Shown here piece by piece: positions 25,191-33,782 of a stretch of 64,000 nt of DNA (its first letter is position 1; every line of letters begins with the position of its first letter). Source of the DNA: SZUA-100 sp965248135 (GTDB lineage: Bacteria > Pseudomonadota > Alphaproteobacteria > Rhizobiales > Rhizobiaceae); contig CBDFIN010000011.1 in the NCBI GenBank assembly GCA_965248135.1, forward strand, positions 62,001 to 126,000. The letters are read 5' to 3'. The notes under the pieces are model-generated. The model was not told where the DNA came from, searched no databases, and saw nothing but the letters and a program-made list of their open reading frames with translations. The position numbers and the translations under genes are program-made.

Positions 25191-26714
25191 TCACGCAAAC
25201 AACTTGGAATAGGTTTCCCGCAAGACATTCTTTTGCACTTTGCCCATGGTGTTTCGCGGCAAAGCGTCCACAATGATTACCCGTTTGGGCTGTTTAAAGC
25301 GGGCAAGATCGTCAGCAATTGCCGACAATATTTCTGTCTCGCCAAGCTGCGCGTTTTTGTCGGCTACAACCACCGCAACCACCGCTTCACCAAAATCGGC
25401 GTGGGGAACCCCGATCACAGCGCTTTCATCGACGCCTTCAACCGCATCGACCAGAAGCTCTGCTTCCTTGGGATAGACATTGAAGCCTCCGGTAATGATC
25501 ATATCCTTGCCGCGCCCGACAATGTGGACATAGCCATCTTCGTCTATAAGGCCCAAATCGCCGGTGATAAAAAAACCGTTGTCGCGCAACTCTTCTTTGG
25601 TCTTTTCCGGCATTCGCCAGTAACCGGCAAAGACATTCGGGCCTCTGACTTCCAATACACCTGTTTCGCCTGTGGCAAGCTCTTTGCCGATTTCCGGCTC
25701 AGTGACGATAACCTTAATCCCGGGCAACGGAAAACCAACCGTGCCGGCGCGCCTTTCGCCGTCATAGGGGTTGGAAGTGTTCATATTGGTCTCTGTCATA
25801 CCATAGCGCTCAAGAATCGCATGGCCGGTGGTCTTGCGCCAGCGATCATGGGTATCAGCAAGCAGAGGTGCGGAACCAGAAACAAACAACCGCATGTTTT
25901 GGGCCGCGTCTGCCAGTCCCGGGTTCTCCAGCAACCGGACATAAAATGTCGGCACGCCCATCAATACGGTCGCACGGCGCATAGAGGCGCAAATAGCAAG
26001 GGCGTCAAATTTCGCCATGAAGATACAGGAGCAGCCGGCGATCAGGGCGACGTTTGTGGCAACGAACAAGCCGTGGGTATGAAAGATCGGCAGCGCGTGA
26101 ATGAGAATATCTTTGGCATCAAAACGCCAGTACTGACGCAACGTTTCGGCATTGGAGGCAAGCGCCCGGTGGGTCAGCATGGCGCCTTTCGAACGGCCAG
26201 TTGTGCCTGAAGTGTACAATATGGCGGCCAGATCATCGGCATCGCGCGGCATCGCCTTAAAGCCGGGTTGGTGCGCGTTTCTTTGCGCCACCAATGTGCC
26301 GCTTTCCTGTTGATCAAGGCTCAGCACCGTTGCAACACCGCAATCTGCTGCAATCTCAGCCAGGCTCTGCTCTTTGGCCGGTTCACACACCAAAACCGTT
26401 GGCCGTGCATCATCGAGAAAGTAGCGGACTTCGCTTGCCGTATAGGCCGTGTTGAGCGGCAGGAAAACCCCTCCAATCAATACTGTAGCGATGTAGAGCT
26501 CTAGCATTGCGATGGTTTTGGGCGCCTGCACGGCAACCCGATCGCCGGGTTTTACCCCCAGATCAACAAGTGCTGCCGCCATTTTTTCGGCATTGGCAAA
26601 AAACGCGCCATAAGTGACGACCTTCTCGGTGCCATGGTCATCTAGAAATGGAGCCTGTTCGCGGCCCACACTTGCCGCACGCAGCCGGCTGGCCAGGTAG
26701 TTATTTTCATACAT
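25191..26714 (-). CDS. matB: AMP-forming acyl-CoA ligase, malonyl-CoA synthetase-like
   Basis: A 507-residue member of the adenylate-forming family. The ATP-binding loop is ILYTSGTTGRSKG; later come ERYGMTETNMNTSNPYDGERRAGTVG, ITGDLGLIDEDGYVHIVGRGKD and a C-terminal PRNTMGKVQKN lysine motif. The TETNMNTSNPYDGERR stretch and the length are typical of MatB, which makes malonyl-CoA from malonate. It lies 50 bp after comE on the same strand, so it may belong to the sulfonate operon. I cannot exclude a different short acid, such as a sulfonated one, as substrate. Confidence 0.75.
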   Translation of the reverse strand: MYENNYLASRLRAASVGREQAPFLDDHGTEKVVTYGAFFANAEKMAAALVDLGVKPGDRVAVQAPKTIAMLELYIATVLIGGVFLPLNTAYTASEVRYFLDDARPTVLVCEPAKEQSLAEIAADCGVATVLSLDQQESGTLVAQRNAHQPGFKAMPRDADDLAAILYTSGTTGRSKGAMLTHRALASNAETLRQYWRFDAKDILIHALPIFHTHGLFVATNVALIAGCSCIFMAKFDALAICASMRRATVLMGVPTFYVRLLENPGLADAAQNMRLFVSGSAPLLADTHDRWRKTTGHAILERYGMTETNMNTSNPYDGERRAGTVGFPLPGIKVIVTEPEIGKELATGETGVLEVRGPNVFAGYWRMPEKTKEELRDNGFFITGDLGLIDEDGYVHIVGRGKDMIITGGFNVYPKEAELLVDAVEGVDESAVIGVPHADFGEAVVAVVVADKNAQLGETEILSAIADDLARFKQPKRVIIVDALPRNTMGKVQKNVLRETYSKLFA

Positions 26715-26764
26715 CGCAGGCCGTTTCCTGGTTCACATATTAAGCCACCATAGACCGCAGCGAA

Positions 26765-27319
26765 TTACCGGGCTACCTCGCCCATAAAACGCTCACGGAT
26801 AGTGACCGGGTTCATGTCGATTACCGGCACCTTGACATTGCCGGACGTGCACTTGGATACGATAATGGTCATTTTCCCGGCCTCAAGTGCCTTGCTTACA
26901 GCTGCGGCTGTATCCGCTGCCGTGCATTCCACCACGTTTTCGCATCCGCAAGCCTGCGCCACCGCGGCAAGCGAAGTTTTACCGCCCGCATAGGTCGGCT
27001 GGTCGCCCGTTGATCCATAGCTGCCATTATCAATGATCAGCAGGATGAAATTTTCACAAGGATTATTGGCGATGGTCGACAGTGTTGCCAGATTGGTCAA
27101 CACCGAACCATCTCCATCTATGGCAATCACCGGCTTTTTCTGTGCCAGCGCCAGGCCGAAGCCGATGGACGAGGCGAGCCCCATGGTGCCAAGCATATAA
27201 AAATTGCTGGGTTGATCATCAAGACTGAACAGCTCCTGACTGGGGGAACCAATATTGCAAACCACCAGCTGGTCAGAAATGATGGGGATAAGAGTTTTCA
27301 AAACATCGTGGCGGATCAT
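26765..27319 (-). CDS. comE: Sulfopyruvate decarboxylase, beta subunit
   Basis: A 184-residue thiamine-diphosphate-binding subunit. It carries the cofactor motif GDGSVLTNLATLSTIANN and the LGTMGLASSIGFGLALA segment seen in the C-terminal half of ThDP decarboxylases. The split into a ~170-residue alpha and ~185-residue beta subunit is typical of ComDE, which converts 3-sulfopyruvate to sulfoacetaldehyde; fused homologues act on phosphonopyruvate. It overlaps comD by 4 bp. The dehydrogenase remnant upstream supports a sulfolactate-sulfopyruvate route. Confidence 0.85.
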   Translation of the reverse strand: MIRHDVLKTLIPIISDQLVVCNIGSPSQELFSLDDQPSNFYMLGTMGLASSIGFGLALAQKKPVIAIDGDGSVLTNLATLSTIANNPCENFILLIIDNGSYGSTGDQPTYAGGKTSLAAVAQACGCENVVECTAADTAAAVSKALEAGKMTIIVSKCTSGNVKVPVIDMNPVTIRERFMGEVAR

Positions 27320-27822
27320 TGTGCGCTACTCCAAAAGCTGGCATCGGTCAAAATGGCGACGGGTTTTTTGCACATTTGGGTGTGCTTTAATATGCCGGCC
27401 AACTCGCTGGCCTGATCACTACGATGAAAATGATAGGTCGGGATCAGCATTTGAGCCAATATCGCCTTGGTATGCAGCGCCATTTCCACCTGACAGGCGA
27501 CCGGTTCGCCCACCTCGCCGCGATAGCTGATCAACATTGGCAGCGGGATCTGGTAAAACTGTATCAGCGCCGCCAGGGCGTTCACCACCACACCGAGCGC
27601 CGTGTTTTGCATTACAATGGCGGGGCGCATGCCACCCATGTATGCACCCGCGCACAGGCCCATGCCCTCGTCCTCCTTGTTGCTGGGGACATGCAGAATA
27701 TCGTTGGTTTGCTCCAGAACCTCGATCACACCGGCAAGTTGTTTGCACGGTACAGAAGTTACGAAATCGATTTGCTGGCCAATCAGATCATTGACGATCT
27801 GGTGGTCGATTTGTGTTGCCAT
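27316..27822 (-). CDS. comD: Sulfopyruvate decarboxylase, alpha subunit
   Basis: A 168-residue protein resembling the N-terminal half of ThDP-dependent decarboxylases: DFVTSVPCKQLAGVIE, NKEDEGMGLCAGAYMGG with the cofactor-activating glutamate, and VMQNTALGVVVNALAAL. It pairs with the overlapping comE. A GGAG ribosome site precedes the ATG at 27822. Without enzymatic data a phosphonopyruvate decarboxylase is the main alternative, but no phosphonate gene is nearby whereas several sulfonate-type genes are. Confidence 0.85.
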   Translation of the reverse strand: MATQIDHQIVNDLIGQQIDFVTSVPCKQLAGVIEVLEQTNDILHVPSNKEDEGMGLCAGAYMGGMRPAIVMQNTALGVVVNALAALIQFYQIPLPMLISYRGEVGEPVACQVEMALHTKAILAQMLIPTYHFHRSDQASELAGILKHTQMCKKPVAILTDASFWSSAQ

Positions 27823-27859
27823 TGATGGCTCCTTGTGGGTTCTGGAAGTTAAATTCCGT

Positions 27860-28078
27860 TCAGTGTTTCAAGCCCTTTTTGGCAATCATCGAACTGACAC
27901 GAACATTCGATTCATCCCTTACACCTGCGATATGACGGGTTAAATGCAAATATCGCAAGCCGCAAAACCACTGCGTTGATTGCGCCGTCAATGACTCTGC
28001 TTCAAATACATCAAGCACAGCGCCTTTGTGCGGGCGATCACTTGGCGCAACACCCATCGTAGCAATCCTATCCATCAA
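27860..28078 (-). pseudogene. C-terminal remnant of a D-2-hydroxyacid dehydrogenase (sulfolactate dehydrogenase-like)
   Basis: The 72-codon frame contains a typical end of the D-isomer-specific 2-hydroxyacid dehydrogenases: GAVLDVFEAESL, LHLTRHIAGVRDESNVRVSSMIA. The catalytic histidine position (HIAG) is present, but the catalytic arginine and glutamate, the Rossmann domain and about 250 residues are gone. SlcC, the (S)-sulfolactate dehydrogenase, belongs to this family and makes sulfopyruvate, the substrate of ComDE just downstream. The fragment abuts the end of the oxidoreductase gene, as if a deletion fused the two regions. Confidence 0.7.
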
Positions 28079-29159
28079 GACTTACCGATTGCCCACTTCG
28101 CGCTGAACGCTCCGCCGCCTCGCCGACCAAAACCGACCACAAACCATCCTCCAGGCTTACTTCGGGTTGATTTTTTCCAGATCGAACCAGATCGCGGAAC
28201 CTCAGGTGCTGGTAATAGCTCGCACCATGGTGATCACCGGCCCCGAGTATATCTTCGTCAACTACGACCGGCTCGTTTGTCACCGTTTTGGTAGCTCGAT
28301 TGGAAAGGACAATTTCCGCCACCCGTTCCTTGCCGTCACTGGAAAACCGGGCCGGGCCGGGCACACAGGCATCGACCCGCGCCGCATCGCCAGTAACCGA
28401 GATTACCTCCTGCCAGTACGAACCTTCAGCAAACATACACAAATCCAGCATACCGCGGGTGCCGTTGGCAAACTCTACGATAACAAAGGCGTTATCGATG
28501 ATATCGGGCGTTACCCCGTCATAATGCTCATCTAGATGATTGACATCGATATTGGCGGAAGCGAAGACCCGCACCGGGTTGCTATTTAAGACCAGGCGCA
28601 TCAGATCCCAGAAATGACAACACTTCTCGACCAGCGTGCCGCCGGTGCGGCTGTTAAAACGGTTCCAGTCGCCAACTTTCTCCAGAAATGGAAACCGGTG
28701 TTCGCGGATTGCCATCATGTGAGGGGTGCCTATTGAGCCATTGCCTATTTCCGCTAGCAGTCGCTGAACGGGTGGCATATAGCGATATTCCATCGCCACC
28801 CACACCGGTGTGCTGCGCCCGGCTGCCCGGTCAATAATATCGCGGCAATCGGCGGATGTGGTACAAAGCGGTTTCTCGCACATGACCGGTTTTTGGCAAT
28901 CCAGCAAGTCGTTGAGAATGGTGTGATGCGTGTCGTTCGGAGAGGCAATGATATAAGCATCGCAGTAATCGGCTGACAGCAATTCCTTATAATCGCTATA
29001 GGATTTCATCATCCCTCCAGTAGCATTGAGCGAAGTCGTGCGCATACCCTCATCCGGATCGGCGATAGCAACCACAGCCACGTCGTCGAGCAGGCGCAGA
29101 TTGTGGATATGCTCCTGCCCCATCATGCCCGATCCAATCAGCCCGTATCGCAATGTCAT
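28068..29159 (-). CDS. Gfo/Idh/MocA-family NAD-dependent oxidoreductase or glycosidase
   Basis: A 363-residue protein with an N-terminal Rossmann fold (YGLIGSGMMGQEH, residues 4-16) and the family motif VMCEKPLCTTS near residue 93. The C-terminal beta-sheet domain includes RTGGTLVEKCCHFWDLMRLVL. It follows the isomerase gene by one base. Members act as sugar dehydrogenases, but one branch (GH188) uses bound NAD to split sulfoquinovosides by transient C3 oxidation and sits in sulfoquinovose operons. The context here makes that role attractive, though it is inference; inositol or sugar dehydrogenase is the alternative. Confidence 0.85.
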   Translation of the reverse strand: MTLRYGLIGSGMMGQEHIHNLRLLDDVAVVAIADPDEGMRTTSLNATGGMMKSYSDYKELLSADYCDAYIIASPNDTHHTILNDLLDCQKPVMCEKPLCTTSADCRDIIDRAAGRSTPVWVAMEYRYMPPVQRLLAEIGNGSIGTPHMMAIREHRFPFLEKVGDWNRFNSRTGGTLVEKCCHFWDLMRLVLNSNPVRVFASANIDVNHLDEHYDGVTPDIIDNAFVIVEFANGTRGMLDLCMFAEGSYWQEVISVTGDAARVDACVPGPARFSSDGKERVAEIVLSNRATKTVTNEPVVVDEDILGAGDHHGASYYQHLRFRDLVRSGKNQPEVSLEDGLWSVLVGEAAERSARSGQSVSLDG

Positions 29160-29160
29160 A

Positions 29161-30558
29161 TCATATCTCTAGCAAAGGCAGTTTCATCGCCGCTGCGACC
29201 GACCGCAAAACCGCACGGTGATCACCATAGGCAAGCGCCATGTGATGTTCCAGGCCGGAGGCGATGATATCGTCCAGCACGTCGCAAGCCGGGCGCTCAA
29301 ACCGAACAACGCCCGAAGTGCCGGTGAACGCCATTGGCCGTTTTAGCATCTCGCCTAAGCCCAGCACCATTTTCGACTGATTATGCGATTGTGATATGCG
29401 CAAAAAAGTCACCGGCCCTGGTTTGAGGGGAAATTGATAGAGCAACGGCATTTTCCGGTTGGTGTGAATGGTGGCCGTCGCTTCAATATCAGGATCGTGC
29501 ATGGAAATCGGCGCCTGACCGCAATGCCACACGACAGCGCTGTTGTCCTCAATATCGACGTCTACCAGATCGGTCAGGAATACCGGGGCGCTGCAGGTCT
29601 CCTGCAGAACCAGTTGCGTAAGTGCGCCGTAAACATCGGCCTCACAGGCACAAGGCACTTTCTCCTCGTTCAACATGCCCACCGGACCACAAACCGCGCC
29701 GCCATACTTAGTGAAAGTCTCAGGCCAACAGCGAATGGCAAAGGCGTCATATTCGCCCCTTGCGCGGACCATATCCAGACCGGCCTTAAGCCGCAAAGAC
29801 CGTTCCAATTGAGGCTGATCGACATCTTCCAGGCCAACAAGCGTGCGCCTGGCCGTCGCCCGCACCATGGCAGTTTTTTCAACCGGAACCGAATCGGCCG
29901 TGGTGAACAGATCTTCAAGTTCGAGTACATCGACACTAACACCGGCAAGCTCTTTGAGCCGGTCGGCTGAATAGGCGCAAGTGTCAAACCCTGCCGGGTG
30001 TTCACCGATCCGCGCAATGCGCCGCCCTTCAAGTGCGGAAACCACGCGCTGTCCTTCGCTCGAACTAAAATCTTCAGTGCTTTTTGCAAGACGTTGGCCC
30101 GCCAGACGCCGGCCTGAAAAAAGCGCTTCCAGATCCGCCAATATCTTGTTTGATGGATCCGCCAAAAGCCAGGAAAATTCCCGTCCCGTCAGACCGAGCG
30201 CATGGCTTGCCAGATTAAGGCCACAAAAAGCATTGAGCCGCAATCTGTCCCCTGCCCGCGGTTCTGTCACCGCCCAAATCGACATTGGCTGATCAAATTC
30301 TTTCGCCGCAGCAGCGGTCATCGAAGCGTCGGTGAAGGTCACCTGCAATACCAAGAGCTGGTCAATGTGTTCCTTGTGCAAAGAGACCATGGCCTCGCGC
30401 GTTGCCGCCTCATCGAAGAGCAGATGATGTGGACCGACAATGTGATGGCCGGTCCGCTCAAGCGCCGCCAGCATGCGGGAGAGTTTTTCTCGGGCAAATT
30501 CCACATCAAAAGTGGAGCGGCCTAAAGGCAGAATTCCGATTATCATTTCTGTGCTCAC
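29161..30558 (-). CDS. Sugar isomerase of the L-fucose/L-arabinose isomerase superfamily
   Basis: A 465-residue protein with the architecture of the fucose/arabinose isomerase superfamily. The N-terminal half is Rossmann-like (LLVLQVTFTDASMTAAAAKEF). The C-terminal half has candidate metal ligands in a conserved glutamate-rich setting (CWPETFTKYGGAVCGP, CACEADVYGALTQL, VVWHCGQAP, EHHMALAYGDH). It overlaps the aldolase gene end by 4 bp if the GTG at 30558 is used; ATG 30546 is the other option. With a kinase and an aldolase it forms an isomerase-kinase-aldolase set. The substrate may be sulfoquinovose or an ordinary hexose. Confidence 0.78.
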   Translation of the reverse strand: MSTEMIIGILPLGRSTFDVEFAREKLSRMLAALERTGHHIVGPHHLLFDEAATREAMVSLHKEHIDQLLVLQVTFTDASMTAAAAKEFDQPMSIWAVTEPRAGDRLRLNAFCGLNLASHALGLTGREFSWLLADPSNKILADLEALFSGRRLAGQRLAKSTEDFSSSEGQRVVSALEGRRIARIGEHPAGFDTCAYSADRLKELAGVSVDVLELEDLFTTADSVPVEKTAMVRATARRTLVGLEDVDQPQLERSLRLKAGLDMVRARGEYDAFAIRCWPETFTKYGGAVCGPVGMLNEEKVPCACEADVYGALTQLVLQETCSAPVFLTDLVDVDIEDNSAVVWHCGQAPISMHDPDIEATATIHTNRKMPLLYQFPLKPGPVTFLRISQSHNQSKMVLGLGEMLKRPMAFTGTSGVVRFERPACDVLDDIIASGLEHHMALAYGDHRAVLRSVAAAMKLPLLEI

Positions 30559-31580
30559 ATCGCCTCGTATTGGTGGCGGAAACTTGCATCTGCTGGCGAA
30601 AACCTCGCGCCCTTTTCACCAAAGCACGCATGGGTCGCCCAGTTTTGCGCCCGGCGATTTGCCAGATCAGAGATATCGGCAAGGTAGTCGACCGCATCCC
30701 CTTCCAGTTCGCGCCTCATTCTGTCCCAATCGGGATAGCCATCAAAGGCTTCAAACCAGATCGCCCGTCCGGCCAGAAATCCGGACGCCCCGGCCTTAAA
30801 GGCGTGTTTTAACACGTTACGGAAATCCGCCTTGCCCGCACCGGCAGACAACATCACCCAGGGTCGTGCTGCAATACGTCCCAACTCGTCGAATATTTCT
30901 TGCGTGGCATTAGATCCATCCGCGTCTGACGCATTGACCGGACTTTCCAGTTTGAACACGTCAACGCCATATTCAGGTCTGGCAAATTCGGCCACCGAAG
31001 TCAGCACATAGTCGGCCTTTTTACCCTTCATCTCGACATAGCCAGTGGTCTGATCGGCTTCGCCGGCAAGCGGATAAACCAGCAGTTCGAGCAGGAACGG
31101 AATATCGTAACGCGCGCAGTCATCGCCGATTTGTTTGACATAATCTTGCTGGGCCTTGAGCACCGATGGGCCTGCATCGGGACGGTACCAGGCGAGCACC
31201 TTGACAGCATCACCCCCCATACGTTTGATCTTGGCAACCGACCAGTCGTCAATGTTTGACGATAGCCGTCCCTCATCGGTTGGCTTAAAGACCGAATCCT
31301 CGAGCGTCACAATTAAACCTTTTGCCGGCGACAGCCGATCGAGACTGTGCGGAATAGCAAAATGTGGATCAAGCAGCATCGCGGTGCTGTGCGCTTGAAG
31401 CGTTTCGACAAGCAGTCCCTTGAAACGGGCAATCTCGTCCCATGGCGCCTCGTCAACACCCAGAAAGCTGGCGATCGGCCCCTTGATCGGCGGGCGCTGG
31501 TCAACGGCGGTCATTTTGAATGTGCCGTTAGCATCGGCCATACGCCGCATCCCCCACAATTTTCCGGGCGTAAGCTGCAT
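30555..31580 (-). CDS. Class I aldolase of the LacD/YihT family
   Basis: A 341-residue TIM-barrel aldolase. The segments correspond to YihT (sulfofructose-1-phosphate aldolase) and LacD (tagatose-1,6-bisphosphate aldolase): FKMTAVDQRPPI near the start, TAMLLDPHFAIP, AVKVLAWYRPD, FLLELLVYPL, DVFKLESPV with the likely Schiff-base lysine, and WVMLSAGAGKADFRNVLKHA then GASGFLAGRAIW. The ATG at 31580 overlaps the kinase stop (TAATG) and has GAGGGAGAA upstream. It would cleave a ketose phosphate to DHAP and a three-carbon aldehyde, which is 3-sulfolactaldehyde if the sugar is sulfonated. Confidence 0.82.
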   Translation of the reverse strand: MQLTPGKLWGMRRMADANGTFKMTAVDQRPPIKGPIASFLGVDEAPWDEIARFKGLLVETLQAHSTAMLLDPHFAIPHSLDRLSPAKGLIVTLEDSVFKPTDEGRLSSNIDDWSVAKIKRMGGDAVKVLAWYRPDAGPSVLKAQQDYVKQIGDDCARYDIPFLLELLVYPLAGEADQTTGYVEMKGKKADYVLTSVAEFARPEYGVDVFKLESPVNASDADGSNATQEIFDELGRIAARPWVMLSAGAGKADFRNVLKHAFKAGASGFLAGRAIWFEAFDGYPDWDRMRRELEGDAVDYLADISDLANRRAQNWATHACFGEKGARFSPADASFRHQYEAM

Positions 31581-32464
31581 TATTTGTTCTCCCTCAGGAA
31601 CTGATTGACTTTTTGGCGGTCCGGACATCCTGACCGGCCACCGAGGCTCGTGCATTTCAGTGCCGCTGCCGCATTGGCAAATTCGATTGATGTCGCCTCA
31701 TCAGCGCCCTCGCCGATACGTAGCGCAAAGGCCCCGTGCCACACGTCACCCGCGCCGAGTGTATCCTTGATGTCGACCTTGAAGGCCGGAATGTGCCTGA
31801 TCAGACCATCGGCAATGTGGTAAACGCCGTTTTCTCCATCGGTGACACAGATCCAGCCCGGCAGCTTGCCGGCAATCTCAAGCAGCGCACCTGCAAGGTC
31901 GGTTTGATCGCTCAACGATAAAAGACCGGTACGCGAAAAAGCCACGTGCGAGGCTTTTTTGAGCAATTCAATTTCGGTCGGCGCTTCTGCATCAACGATC
32001 CCGGAAATTTTTCTTTGTTCAGCCAATTCAAGCGCTGCGATCGCGCCCTCATGCCATCGTGTATCCGCCAGAACCGCATCGCACGATGGAGCGTTGGCCA
32101 GCCAACCGGTGTTTTCGCTCAACCTCTGCCCGCGAAAATTCATAATCTGGCGTTCTCCCCTGCGGTCGACATAGACCGATGAGAAAGACGATCTGCCATC
32201 AACGGCGCGGTTGATCATGCCGGTGTTGACGCCCTCACTGGCCAGATCGGAAAGAATCAAATCGCCGATGGGGTCTGACCCAAGACGGGCGGCCAGGGTC
32301 GCCTCGCCGTCCAGTCTGGCAATAGCCACCGCGGCATTTGCCGCACAACCTCCGCCGACGGTATGAGCATCAATGGCCCTGAACTTCTCCGCCTCCCGCG
32401 GAAATTCAGCAACAGAGAAAATCAAATCGAAAACCGCCACGCCAACCACAAATACATGTGCCAT
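31580..32464 (-). CDS. PfkB-family sugar kinase
   Basis: A 294-residue ribokinase-family enzyme. The substrate side has VGGGCAANAAVAIARL near residue 37; the ATP and catalytic motif is DIKDTLGAGDVWHGAFALR, with the catalytic aspartate in GAGD near residue 240. It is the second gene of a tight operon: 10 bp after the cytochrome peroxidase gene, and its stop overlaps the aldolase start. Next to the isomerase and aldolase it should phosphorylate the ketose at C1. Sulfofructose kinases (YihV type) are in this family, as are fructose and tagatose kinases. Confidence 0.85.
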   Translation of the reverse strand: MAHVFVVGVAVFDLIFSVAEFPREAEKFRAIDAHTVGGGCAANAAVAIARLDGEATLAARLGSDPIGDLILSDLASEGVNTGMINRAVDGRSSFSSVYVDRRGERQIMNFRGQRLSENTGWLANAPSCDAVLADTRWHEGAIAALELAEQRKISGIVDAEAPTEIELLKKASHVAFSRTGLLSLSDQTDLAGALLEIAGKLPGWICVTDGENGVYHIADGLIRHIPAFKVDIKDTLGAGDVWHGAFALRIGEGADEATSIEFANAAAALKCTSLGGRSGCPDRQKVNQFLRENK

Positions 32465-32474
32465 CAGTCCACCT

Positions 32475-33773
32475 TCAATCCGCTTGGAACACTATCTGGC
32501 CGGCCCAGCCTTCCGGAGATCGATCTGGTTCGGTCAGGCTGTGCAAAAACGCCACCAATTGCGCGATCTCGGTGTTGGATAGTTCAACCGGGTTTAGGTC
32601 AATTCGTGATGCCAGCCGCCGACGCTCGCGCTTGTCCTCGAAGGGCAGGAAATCCGTTTTTTTTAGCCACGGTACATCAGGCAGACGTGCAAGAGATTTG
32701 TCCCAGCCGGCAAAACCTTTGGCCGGATTGAGATGATGGCGGACAATTCCTTCCAAAGTCGGGTAAGCGCCATTGTGGCCATAGGGTGCGGTTAATGCCA
32801 CATTTCTCAGCGACGGAGTCCTGAAGCGATAGGCATCCTCCAGCCTGTCGGAAGCAGCCATGCGCCCCACATCCCGCACGATCGGATCCCACACACGGGT
32901 TCTGCCCGGTCCGAAATGTGGCAGCGCCAAAGCGTAGAACCGGTGGTCGGACAATAGCGGCCCGGAATGACAATTGGCGCATCCGGCCTTGCCGTAAAAG
33001 AGTGCAGCACCGTCCAGTTGTTCTTGCGAAAGCGCCGCAGCCTCACCGTTCAAAAATGCGTCGAACGGGCTGTCGTAGGATTGCCACTCCAGCCCGACAA
33101 AACCGGCGATGGCGTTGGCAATATGGCTGATGGTGATGTCTTGGGAATCGTCCACATCGTCAAAAGCCTGGATAAACATCTCGGCATATTCCGGGATCGT
33201 GCGCACCCGCTTCGCCAGTATCGGCCAAACCGCATCAATGCGATCATAGGCAGCGCCAGCGACCTGGTTTTCCTTTGGATCACCGGCCATTTCGAATTGA
33301 GAGGTCATCGGAAACAGCGCCTGCACAGCAAGAATGCCACTTAAACCCGGTGGCAGCCATTCCTGCGCCGGTGTGTTAAAACCATTGTCATAGATGTTTG
33401 ACACGCTTACCCGGCCGTCGTGAAACAATGTCTTGATCTCGCGCGCCCCGAGGTTCCACAACCCCGGTGCGTTGCGTGGTATGCGTTTTTTGATACGAGT
33501 GTCCCCTTCAACGGCGGTGCGCTTGGCCGCAATGCCAGCCCCGCCCTCGCCGATCCCCAGCGACAGGCCATCGGCGCTGCCGAAGGCATGGTTGTGGCAG
33601 GTACCACAGGAAATATTGCGATTGCCCGACAGGATCGGGTCGTAAAACAGCAACTGGCCGATACGAGCCTGGTCCGGGTTAAATGTAACAAAACTTGAGG
33701 GTTGCAATTTTTCAGGAAGTTCAAGAGCATGAAGCGGCGATGAAATCGGCAGCAACAATGCCGCGATCAACAA
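32475..33773 (-). CDS. Di-heme cytochrome-c peroxidase (MauG family)
   Basis: The mature protein has two c-type heme sites, CGTCHNHAF and CANCHSGPLL, and the family's MTSQFEMAG, RTPSLRNVALTAPYGHNG and ELSNTEIAQLVAFLHSL segments. The frame is open to 34211, but everything upstream of ~33780 is antisense to the Sel1 gene. The signal peptide LLIAALLLPISSPLHA points to a TTG at 33773 or 33770. It works in the periplasm, reducing peroxide or oxidising a protein or cofactor. Its placement as first gene of the sugar operon is unusual. Confidence 0.82.
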   Translation of the reverse strand: MLIAALLLPISSPLHALELPEKLQPSSFVTFNPDQARIGQLLFYDPILSGNRNISCGTCHNHAFGSADGLSLGIGEGGAGIAAKRTAVEGDTRIKKRIPRNAPGLWNLGAREIKTLFHDGRVSVSNIYDNGFNTPAQEWLPPGLSGILAVQALFPMTSQFEMAGDPKENQVAGAAYDRIDAVWPILAKRVRTIPEYAEMFIQAFDDVDDSQDITISHIANAIAGFVGLEWQSYDSPFDAFLNGEAAALSQEQLDGAALFYGKAGCANCHSGPLLSDHRFYALALPHFGPGRTRVWDPIVRDVGRMAASDRLEDAYRFRTPSLRNVALTAPYGHNGAYPTLEGIVRHHLNPAKGFAGWDKSLARLPDVPWLKKTDFLPFEDKRERRRLASRIDLNPVELSNTEIAQLVAFLHSLTEPDRSPEGWAGQIVFQAD

Positions 33774-33782
33774 GGACGTGCA

